A stretch of DNA of 64,000 bases from Verrucomicrobiia bacterium (GTDB taxonomy: Bacteria > Verrucomicrobiota > Verrucomicrobiia > Verrucomicrobiales > Akkermansiaceae): assembly GCA_947462875.1 (NCBI GenBank), contig CANHQJ010000010.1, positions 1 to 64,000 on the forward strand. Reading direction: 5' to 3'. The position numbers were made by a program, and so were the translations under genes. Numbering within the stretch: the stretch's first letter is position 1; each line of letters begins with the position of its first letter. Below the pieces are notes generated by a model that did no database searches, had not been told where the DNA came from, and was given only the letters and a program-made list of their open reading frames with translations. Below, one piece after another: positions 53,501 through 61,011 of the stretch.

Positions 53501-55483
53501 AGCTCCACTACCAGTGGCCTATTGCTTAAAACGCCTAACACCCTTTTGACCCTTGGTAACGATAGCTCTCTCGGGACTGGAACGCTGACAGTAGAAAACA
53601 GCTTCGCAGGCCCTGGTACGCTTGCGGCCATTGGAACGGTTGTCACCACAAATCCCGTGATTGCACAAACCGACTTCAACTTCGGTGGAACCGGTGCCCT
53701 TACCATCGGTGCGGTTACTTTAACAGCGGCCCGCACCATCACCAATAACAACACCACGGCTGTCAGCACCATCACCAGTATCGCGAGTTCTGCTTCAAGC
53801 ACCCTTGCTTTTGCGGGTAATGGAAGCACTACGGTTACGGGTGTGATAGGCGGTGGTTCCGGGATCACTACACTGAGCAAATCCGGCACTGGTATCTTGG
53901 CTCTCAATAGCGCTAATACCTTCACGGGTGCGATCACGGTCAGCGGCGGCACTCTGAAGGTGGGAAATGCGGGAGCGCTTGTCTTTGGGATCCCTCAGAC
54001 CACCGCGACATCCGGCACCACCGTCAGCAGCGGTGCCACTTTGGATCTCAACGGCACCACCGGCCTGAACGAGCCGATCACTGTTAGCGGTACGGGCATC
54101 GGCTCCAATGGCGCACTGGTCAATACTTCCGGCACTCCCGCAACTATTGACAACGGGATCGCCGGGGCGACCGTCGCGGCCACGGGAAGTGGCTCGGGTT
54201 ACAGCACTCCTCCCACCGTCGCCATCGTCGGCACGGGCACGGGAGCAACGGCCATCGCAAGGTTGGGCCTGACGGCGCAAAGCTTTACGGTTACCACTGG
54301 CAACAGGGTTTACACGGCAAATCCAACCATCACCATCTCCGGTGGCGGCGGTACTGGTGCCACGGCCTCGCCGGTGATGACGGGAGGTCAAGTCACAGGG
54401 ATTACCATTACGGCCGCAGGAGCAGGTTACACGAGTGCACCTACCGCTACCGTAACGGGAGGGACATCCACGGGGACCACGACCACGACGTTCGTGGGCA
54501 ACGCCACCAACTTCTGTGTGGGCGGCCTGACCGTGACTACTCCCGGTTCGGGATACACGGGAACACCGACCTTCACCTTTAACGGAGTCGCACAAACGGC
54601 GACGGCGACCCGCTCTTCGGTGGCTCTTGGCGCGGCCACCAGTATCGGTGGAGCCGGCGACATGACGATCAATGCGGTGATATCCGGCGCGCAGACTTTG
54701 ACCAAAGTCGGGGCCGGCACTGTGACCCTCGCCGCGATCAACACCTATGGCAGCACGGTCATCAGCGCTGGCACGCTCAAGTTGGGGGTGAACGATGCCT
54801 TGCCCAATACGGCTGTTAGCATCGGGAACGCCAGACTGGATGCAGCGACTTTCGTGGACTCTACGATCGGCACTTTGGCCGTTACTGGAAATGCGACGAT
54901 CAATTTGGGAGCCGGAGCCGCTCTGGGTTTTGCCACTGGCAGCTCTGCATGGACTGGCACTCTTACCCTGACCGGCACATTCGTTTCCGGTTCTTCTCTG
55001 CGTTTCGGCACTTCCAGTGGCGGACTCACACCCGCTCAACTCGCGCTCATTTTCATGACCGGCTGGACCTCATTTGCTTTAGATAGCGGTGGATATCTCA
55101 CCGCAACCGTGGCCGGCTTTGACTCATGGAAGACTGCCAATAGTGCAATTGGCACGCCGGCGGATGACCACGACAACGACGGTGTGGCGAACGGCGTCGA
55201 GTATTTCCTCGGCGGACCGAATGGCAACACGACCGGCTTCACGGCACTGCCGGGCGTGACGAACACGGGCGGCACGTTGAGCGTCACCTGGGTGATGGGT
55301 AGCGGCTACACAGGGGTGTATAATACAAATTTCTTCGTGGAAACCTCCGACACGCTTACAGGCACATGGACGACGGAGAGCTCGCCGGGCACGGTGACCG
55401 TTTCCGGCAGCAATGTGACCTACACCTTCCCGACGCCGCTGGGCACGAAGAAATTCGCCCGTCTCAAAGTCACAGGTCCGTAA
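50600..55483 (+). CDS. Giant secreted cadherin-like/PKD/PATR protein, 1627 aa
   Basis: Signal peptide, then three cadherin-like beta-sandwich repeats (about 33-335; each starts with L/S-x-L then GTLxPxFASGTxxYTAxV), and a PKD-like domain (about 338-425, with EWDVDNDGDYDEAITG). A jelly-roll-like region follows, then PATR repeats (KAGAGILVLSGNN, KSGTGILALNSANTFTG, KVGAGTVTLAAINTYG). A separate GSGY/PTV module interrupts the PATR body at about 1190-1345. The chain ends in the same DHDNDGVANGVEYFLGG domain as the upstream giant protein. AAAGGGAAA precedes the ATG and may serve as ribosome-binding site. Probable surface adhesin or fibre. Confidence 0.85.
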   Translation: MKTNKTYHTKWLMAVTALVISAMTFFASGQTDSTLSSLEASSGTLAPVFASGTTSYTATVPFATANITVTPTAADPVLPTITVNGNVVASGNASGAINLVVGANVITTVVVSQDTSTTTTYTLTVTRAAPSTIATLDDLLTNTSGFTPVFASGTTSYTEDVPFAISSMRVTPYKTDPGATITVNGNPVLSGNLSPNILLSVGANIVTTVVTAEDGVTTNTYTITVTRAAASTNNDLTSLVPSAGTLSPAFASGTLAYTATFPYPAPSITLTPTAADSLASIKVKGVTVISGDTSGPISLVPGANVINTVVTAEDGSTKTYALTVTVTVVDPVAIPGGPYTVFAGGTLVLNGNASLPSDGNTITTYEWDVDNDGDYDEAITGATPAAISELDLTSIYGMSLGGNTIKLRVTDSASKTSVTSAIVNILPAVAVVYEPFNYTSTGLNGASGTSEVGLTGTWSASADSFLGPNRAYGPLVSRGAGIGNLQGGVNRFGGARSINSSALAGNGLLADGATLWISLIMGYDVAPNNCRLAFALANSSLSTANFNYNILNEGAQLGSGVGVSLSGNSNGVVQATQFRDSTTGTGFAGNVLGAASGTLITANTSRLIVCKITWGAGATDTIQIYAPDANLNLGSAVSTLTCNVNQSTFDTITWARGDKMLLDEIRFGGSYQAVIETGSAWDLNDDLAGAGDSAPAGTWNSDALWNLAPNGTLVPIPWQAGGVATFAAGNDATGAYTVTVAGTQDIGGMVFEEGTVTVTGGTALRLIKDTTISVASGLTATVATPFSEDAPGRQFAKAGAGILVLSGNNSAATSGMSISGGVVRFNSPAAINGAARNVAIGLNGALSFGSGFGAGNIPAALLERVSAGSSGAIAADNYESTDFNFATAGLTAAYLGAVGNVNYTGNLTQNGSTYRLGGGGGILTMANANALTGANSLIVNGNVNLAGNNNYTGTTTINPGSSLTIQGSSTTSGLLLKTPNTLLTLGNDSSLGTGTLTVENSFAGPGTLAAIGTVVTTNPVIAQTDFNFGGTGALTIGAVTLTAARTITNNNTTAVSTITSIASSASSTLAFAGNGSTTVTGVIGGGSGITTLSKSGTGILALNSANTFTGAITVSGGTLKVGNAGALVFGIPQTTATSGTTVSSGATLDLNGTTGLNEPITVSGTGIGSNGALVNTSGTPATIDNGIAGATVAATGSGSGYSTPPTVAIVGTGTGATAIARLGLTAQSFTVTTGNRVYTANPTITISGGGGTGATASPVMTGGQVTGITITAAGAGYTSAPTATVTGGTSTGTTTTTFVGNATNFCVGGLTVTTPGSGYTGTPTFTFNGVAQTATATRSSVALGAATSIGGAGDMTINAVISGAQTLTKVGAGTVTLAAINTYGSTVISAGTLKLGVNDALPNTAVSIGNARLDAATFVDSTIGTLAVTGNATINLGAGAALGFATGSSAWTGTLTLTGTFVSGSSLRFGTSSGGLTPAQLALIFMTGWTSFALDSGGYLTATVAGFDSWKTANSAIGTPADDHDNDGVANGVEYFLGGPNGNTTGFTALPGVTNTGGTLSVTWVMGSGYTGVYNTNFFVETSDTLTGTWTTESSPGTVTVSGSNVTYTFPTPLGTKKFARLKVTGP

Positions 55484-55520
55484 CCGTGGTGGCGGCATCT
55501 GCCGCCTGACCCCGCAAACT

Positions 55521-55563
55521 CATGACAGCCCGGATTCCCGCGAATTCGGGCTGCTTTGTCATG
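55521..55563 (+). terminator. Hairpin terminator after second giant gene
   Basis: The arms CAGCCCGGATTC (55527-55538) and GAATTCGGGCTG (55543-55554) pair with one mismatch around a short loop. Outer bases ATGACA and TGTCAT extend the pairing to 55563. The remaining DNA up to 55797 contains one more small hairpin (CCTGC/GCAGG near 55660-55680) and no gene that I can support. Confidence 0.65.
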
Positions 55564-55797
55564 CAAAGCAAAAGCGTGAGATGATGTTTGCATGGGGCCA
55601 TGACGGTTTGCTGTCGCCAAGTCATTGATTCTCAATTGATCCATGGAGTCGAACAGCGATCCTGCCCATTTTTGAGCAGGTTGGGGGCAAATATCACGTT
55701 GATTTTTTGGCTCCAAGATGAAAATCTGTGTCTGTCGTAACATGTTCTCATTTTTCATACAGGTGCGACAGACCCGTTACGCGATTCCTCACAGCTC

Positions 55798-58221
55798 ATG
55801 AAAACAGAACGATCGATTTTACCATGTCCGGGGAATTTCCTCCGCATTCTACTGCGAGGGACTAGTGCGGTTTTGTTGGCAGGTGTGATGGCCCGGGCGG
55901 CGGCGCCGAAAACAGCCTTGCGCATGCCGGATTTCACCAAGGGCGATGTCATTCCGGCGGATGCGAAGCACGATTGGAATTTGGGAGCCACGGGTTTGCG
56001 GGGGTGGATGTTTTTTGATCGGCTGGTCACCACCGATGCGCGGCAAATTTCCATCACCAAAGTCGAAAAGGGATCACCCGCGGATGGCAAGATCGCCGTC
56101 GGCGATGTGATACTGGGGGTCAATGGCAAGGCCTTTGCGAAGGACCCGCGCACGGAATGGGGGAAGGCGCTCACGAATTCGGAAGCCCTGCCCGGGGGCG
56201 AGTTCCGTGTGACACGCTGGCGTGCGGGCAAGACGGAGGAAGTGGTTTTGAAGTTGCCGGTGCTCGGATCATACAGCGCGACGGCACCGTATGAATGTAA
56301 AAAGTCGGCATTGATTCTGGAGCAGGGGTGCAAGGCGCTCGCCGCGTCGATGAACGATACCCGCTATAAGCCGAATCCGATCGTGCGCTCGCTCAATGCA
56401 CTGGCATTGCTGGCTAGCGGGGACGCGAAATACGAAGCGTTGGTGAAACGGGAAGCCGAGTGGGCCGCGGCATTCACGACGGATGGATTTCAGACGTGGT
56501 ACTATGGCTACGTGATGATGTTTCTCGCGGAATATCAGATGGCCACGAAAGATGATCGTGTGCTGCCGGGTTTGCGAAGGCTGGCACTGGAGGCGGCGAA
56601 GGGGCAAAGCGCGGTGGGTTCATGGGGGCATAAGTTCGCGCAGCCGGATGGACGGCTGAGCGGTTACGGGATGATGAATTCACCCGGCGTTCCGCTGACG
56701 ACGGCGATGATCATGGCACGGGCTGCTGGCTTGAAGGATCCGGCGCTGGATGAGGCGATCGAGCGCAGTGCGAAGTTGCTGCGTTTCTACATCGGCAAGG
56801 GCTCGATCCCTTATGGCGATCATACGGCGTGGACGCAGACGCACGATGACAATGGCAAGAATGGCATGGTCGCCACCATGTTCCAGCTGTTAGGGGAAGA
56901 CGAAGGCGCGGAGTTCTTTTCGAGAATGAGTGTCGCTTCGCACGGCGCCGAGCGCGATACAGGGCACACGGGGAATTTTTTCAACGTCCTCTGGGCGATG
57001 CCGGGCGTGTCGCTCTCCGGGCCGCAGGCGACCGGGGCGTGGATGCAGGAGTTCGGGCAATGGTACTTCGATCTCGCCCGCCGCTGGGATGGAACCTTCG
57101 TGCATCTGGGACCACCGGAAGCGAAAAATGACAGCTATGCCGGATGGGATGCCACGGGTGCCTATCTGTTGGCCTATGCGATGCCATTGAAAAAAATCCA
57201 TCTTACGGGCAAGCGCGCGAGCATCGCCAAGCCGCTCGATGCCCGGTCGGCCGCTTCTTTGATCGCCGATGGTCGCGGCTGGAGCAACAAGGATCGGACG
57301 AGCCATTATGATGCGATGGGCGAGAAGGAGTTGTTGGATCGTCTCGGCAGTTGGTCGCCCACCGTGCGTGAACGCGCCGCGCAGGCGCTGAGCCGGCGAA
57401 AGTCATTTCCGTTAGAATCTGTCATCGCGATGCTGGGATCGCCGCAACTGGAGGCGCGTTATGGTGCCTGTGAGGCGCTGGCTTTGTTCAAGGAAAGCGC
57501 CGCACCCGCCGTGCCGAAGCTGATGCAGGCCTTTCACGACAAAGATCTCTGGATGCGCGTGTGTGCGGCGAAGGCCCTTGCGGCGATTGGGCAACCGGCA
57601 ATGAATGCCGTGCCGGCGTTGCTGGAGCGCATGGCTGTCGGTGCCACCAAGGAGGATCCGCGGGCGATGGAGCAGCGCTATCTTTGCTCGGCCTTGTTCG
57701 GGACGATGCTGAAGCGCTCGCTCGATGGAGTGGACCGCGATCTGTTGCGCAAGGCGGTGGTGGCCGGGTTGCAGAATCAGGACGGCCGCGCGCGCGGTGA
57801 GATCGGCGGCATCTATCAGCAACTGAGCTACGAGGATATCAAGCCGCTTTTGCCCGCCATTCGCGAAGCCATCGTGACGCAGGCACCCAGTGGCGAGATG
57901 TTTGCCAGCGGCATTCGCCTCAGTGGCGTCGAGCTGCTCGCGAAGCACCGCATTCGCGAGGGCATGACACTGTGCCTGCAAGTCATGGAAATCGACAAGT
58001 GGGGCAAAAAAGACCGCATCGGCCGCTGTTTGAAAATCATGGCCATGTATGGTGGCGCGGCGAAGCCCATGCTGCCTCAGTTGCGTCAGTTGGAAAAAGA
58101 TTTCCTCGCGCATCCTGAGGCGAAGTCCTTGGTCGCATTTCAGCCCATGCTGCAAAAACTGATCAAGGACATCGAGACTGCTGCTGGCACAATGGAATTG
58201 CGCTCGCTGGAAAATCCCTAA
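55798..58221 (+). CDS. Secreted DUF6288-type protein with PDZ and HEAT-like repeats (807 aa)
   Basis: Signal peptide, then the characteristic MPDFTKGDVIPADAKHDWNL opening and a PDZ domain (about 75-155, ITKVEKGSPADGKIAVGDVI, then LGVNGKAF). An alpha/alpha-toroid-like middle follows (about 170-480, with YGYVMMFLAEYQMATKD and GHTGNFFNVLWAMPG). The C-terminal third is built of HEAT-type helical pairs (RYGACEALALFKESAAPAVP, MRVCAAKALAAIGQ). Function unknown; the toroid shape is shared with glycan-processing enzymes and with terpene cyclases. It begins a same-strand run of genes with gaps of 8 to 10 bases. Confidence 0.72.
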   Translation: MKTERSILPCPGNFLRILLRGTSAVLLAGVMARAAAPKTALRMPDFTKGDVIPADAKHDWNLGATGLRGWMFFDRLVTTDARQISITKVEKGSPADGKIAVGDVILGVNGKAFAKDPRTEWGKALTNSEALPGGEFRVTRWRAGKTEEVVLKLPVLGSYSATAPYECKKSALILEQGCKALAASMNDTRYKPNPIVRSLNALALLASGDAKYEALVKREAEWAAAFTTDGFQTWYYGYVMMFLAEYQMATKDDRVLPGLRRLALEAAKGQSAVGSWGHKFAQPDGRLSGYGMMNSPGVPLTTAMIMARAAGLKDPALDEAIERSAKLLRFYIGKGSIPYGDHTAWTQTHDDNGKNGMVATMFQLLGEDEGAEFFSRMSVASHGAERDTGHTGNFFNVLWAMPGVSLSGPQATGAWMQEFGQWYFDLARRWDGTFVHLGPPEAKNDSYAGWDATGAYLLAYAMPLKKIHLTGKRASIAKPLDARSAASLIADGRGWSNKDRTSHYDAMGEKELLDRLGSWSPTVRERAAQALSRRKSFPLESVIAMLGSPQLEARYGACEALALFKESAAPAVPKLMQAFHDKDLWMRVCAAKALAAIGQPAMNAVPALLERMAVGATKEDPRAMEQRYLCSALFGTMLKRSLDGVDRDLLRKAVVAGLQNQDGRARGEIGGIYQQLSYEDIKPLLPAIREAIVTQAPSGEMFASGIRLSGVELLAKHRIREGMTLCLQVMEIDKWGKKDRIGRCLKIMAMYGGAAKPMLPQLRQLEKDFLAHPEAKSLVAFQPMLQKLIKDIETAAGTMELRSLENP

Positions 58222-58229
58222 CCTTGCCC

Positions 58230-61001
58230 ATGTCTTTTCTGAAACACATTGCGATCGTTCTTGTTCTTCTCCTGGCTCCCAGTTTTGCGGCGGAGAATGC
58301 CAGGCACAATGTGTTGTTGCTGACGGCCGATGACCTGAACTACAACAGTCTCGGTTTTGCGGGCAATCCGTTGCCAGGCATCACGCCCCATCTCGATCGC
58401 CTGGCAAAGCAGGGCCTGTGGCTGGAGCAGGCGCATGTCACGGTCGCCGTGTGCCAGCCCAGCCGCCAATGCCTGTTGACGGGAAGGTATCCGCATCGGA
58501 ATGGTTCCACTGGCTTTTATCCGGTGAGCGAGGGGGTGCCGACCCTGGCGGAAATACTCAAGTCCGCCGGCTATGAGATCGGCATTCTCGGGAAAGCGAT
58601 CCATTTGCGGCCGGAGAGCAAGTTTCCCTGGCACTTCATCCGGGATGAGGACTTGCTCGGGCGTGGCCGGGATCCGCAAAAATACTATGAATATAGTAAA
58701 GAATTCCTCTCGCAGGCGAAGGCCGCGGGCAAGCCTTTCTTTCTGATGGCGAATTCGCATGATCCGCATCGCCCGTTCGCGGGTAGCGAGGGCAAGCAAC
58801 CAAACAACTATCCCGCGCCGAAACGCACTTTCAAGCCTGAGGAAATCTCCATGCCGGGTTTTCTGCCGGACTTGCCCGATGTGCGCACGGAAATCGCCCA
58901 GTATTCCTCTTCGGTCAATCGCTGCGACCAATCCATGGGCGAAGTGCTGCGCGCGCTCGATGAGTCAGGTCTCGCGGAAAATACGATCGTGATTTTCCTC
59001 AGCGATAATGGCATCGCGATGCCCTTCGCCAAAAGCAATTGTTACCTCACCAGCACACGCACCCCATGGCTCATGCGCTGGCCGGGGAAAATCGCTCCCG
59101 GCACGGTGGACCGCGAGCATTTGATTTCCGGCATCGACTTCATGCCCACGATTCTGGAGGCGGTCGGCCTGCCGATTCCGCCCGACACCGATGGCCGATC
59201 CTTCCTGCCCATTCTGCGCGGACAGAAGCAGGAAGGCCGCACGCAGGTGGTCACCTGTTACAATGAAGCCTTTGGCAACAAGTCGTACCCGATGCGTTGC
59301 GTGCAGAACAAGCGCTTCGGCTACATTTACAACAACTGGTCTAACGGGAAAAAGTCGTATGGCACCGAGGGCATGAGCGGGCTTTCATTCAAGGCCATGC
59401 AAAAGGCCGGGGCCACAGATCGGAAAATCGCCGAGCGCGTCGAGCTGCTCGTGCATCGTGTGCCGGAGGAACTCTACGACTTCGCCGCCGATCCGGATGC
59501 GTTGCACAATCTCATCGATGATCCCGCTCACGACGAGACCCGCAAGACACTGCGCGCGGAGATGCGCGCCTGGATGGAAAAAACGCAGGATCCTCTGTTG
59601 GCGAATTACGTTGCGATGATAGAAGTCGCGCAGGGAACCGGGCCTAACAACATTCATCTGGCGCAAGGGCTGATGGCCGGCGAGGTCTCGGCGGATTCGG
59701 TCATTCTGCAATCACGACTCACCGCCGTGGCGGCACCGGTGGACGGAAAAACTCCGGGACTGGCGGGTAGCGGGCGGTTCGAGATTTCTGCCAACGCCTC
59801 ATTCGAGCCATCGCAATTTTCGCCATGGCTCCATGCCACCGAGGCGAGCGATTTCATTTTGCGCGCTCCTATGGGGAAACTGGCGCCCGCCACCGTTTAT
59901 TACTTCCGCGTTCATTACGGCACGGATGAGAAACACACGAAGGTGAGTCAGGTCGCCACGTTCAAGACGCTGCCGAACAGCGATCAAGTGGCTCCCGTGA
60001 GTTTTGTTCTCACCAGTTGCCTCAACTACGCCTTCTTCCAAAGCTCCAAGGGCGGATCGGAAACATCGGCCTCTGATCGCAAACTCGGCTATCCCGCGCT
60101 GGAGCCGCTGCGTGCGCTGAAGCCCGATTTCCTCATCATCAATGGCGATTGCGTCTATTACGATCATCCCGTGCAAACGCGCGCCAAAACCCTCGCCGAG
60201 ATGCGGCAAAAGTGGCACGAGCAATACTCGATGCCGCGGTTCGTGCAATTGTTCGCGCAAACTCCGGTGTATTGGACCAAGGACGATCACGACTACCGGA
60301 TGAACGATTCCGATGCCACGGGCGATTACGAGCCATCGCATCGCCTGGGCATTGACACATTCCGCGAACAAGTGCCGGTCGTGAGCGGCAGTGACGCCGT
60401 TACCTATCGCACGCATCGCATCGGCCGCGACTTGCAGCTCTGGTTCGTCGAAGGGCGCGACTATCGCAGTCCTAACAAAACGGCCGATGGCCCAGTGAAG
60501 ACAATCTGGGGTGCCGAGCAAAAAGCCTGGCTGCAGCGCACTCTCAAGGAAAGCGATGCCACTTACAAAATTCTCATTTCTCCCACGCCGATGATTGGTC
60601 CTGATGATGGCTATAAAAAAGACAACCATGCGAACACGGCCGGCTTCCGGCACGAGGGCGAGGAATTTTTCGCATGGCTCCGGTCTAACAAAATCAATAC
60701 GGATCGATTTTTCATTTTGTGCGGCGACCGCCATTGGAAATACCACTCGCGCCATCCCGGCGGCATCGAGGAACTTTCCAGCGGTGCCTTGAACGTTGAA
60801 AACGCCCGCCTCGGTCACAAACCGGGGGCGAAAAAATCGAACGATCCGGAGGGCAAGTTGTCGCTGCTCTATACGGATGCCGTGCCCAGCGGGGGATTTC
60901 TGCGCGTATCTCTGACCCCAGGCCAGGCGAGTGATGCCGCACTCGAGTTTTTCCACCACGATGACAAAGGCCATGTCCTCTATCGCTACCGGGCCAAGTA
61001 A
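58230..61001 (+). CDS. Sulfatase-PhoD phosphoesterase fusion (923 aa)
   Basis: One signal peptide, then a complete sulfatase (about 24-475): TADDLNYNSLGFAGN, formylglycine site C75-Q-P-S-R (AVCQPSRQCLLTGRYP) and FLSDNGIAMPF with later ligands. A PhoD-type N-terminal beta-sandwich follows (about 475-585), then a PhoD/alkaline phosphatase D metallophosphoesterase core: LIINGDCVYYD, YWTKDDHDYRMND and LCGDRHWKYHS supply the metal ligands. The reading frame is open throughout. The enzyme may act on substrates carrying both sulfate and phosphate esters. The ATG at 58230 is preferred to a TTG two codons upstream. Confidence 0.86.
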   Translation: MSFLKHIAIVLVLLLAPSFAAENARHNVLLLTADDLNYNSLGFAGNPLPGITPHLDRLAKQGLWLEQAHVTVAVCQPSRQCLLTGRYPHRNGSTGFYPVSEGVPTLAEILKSAGYEIGILGKAIHLRPESKFPWHFIRDEDLLGRGRDPQKYYEYSKEFLSQAKAAGKPFFLMANSHDPHRPFAGSEGKQPNNYPAPKRTFKPEEISMPGFLPDLPDVRTEIAQYSSSVNRCDQSMGEVLRALDESGLAENTIVIFLSDNGIAMPFAKSNCYLTSTRTPWLMRWPGKIAPGTVDREHLISGIDFMPTILEAVGLPIPPDTDGRSFLPILRGQKQEGRTQVVTCYNEAFGNKSYPMRCVQNKRFGYIYNNWSNGKKSYGTEGMSGLSFKAMQKAGATDRKIAERVELLVHRVPEELYDFAADPDALHNLIDDPAHDETRKTLRAEMRAWMEKTQDPLLANYVAMIEVAQGTGPNNIHLAQGLMAGEVSADSVILQSRLTAVAAPVDGKTPGLAGSGRFEISANASFEPSQFSPWLHATEASDFILRAPMGKLAPATVYYFRVHYGTDEKHTKVSQVATFKTLPNSDQVAPVSFVLTSCLNYAFFQSSKGGSETSASDRKLGYPALEPLRALKPDFLIINGDCVYYDHPVQTRAKTLAEMRQKWHEQYSMPRFVQLFAQTPVYWTKDDHDYRMNDSDATGDYEPSHRLGIDTFREQVPVVSGSDAVTYRTHRIGRDLQLWFVEGRDYRSPNKTADGPVKTIWGAEQKAWLQRTLKESDATYKILISPTPMIGPDDGYKKDNHANTAGFRHEGEEFFAWLRSNKINTDRFFILCGDRHWKYHSRHPGGIEELSSGALNVENARLGHKPGAKKSNDPEGKLSLLYTDAVPSGGFLRVSLTPGQASDAALEFFHHDDKGHVLYRYRAK

Positions 61002-61011
61002 CTTTCTCTCC

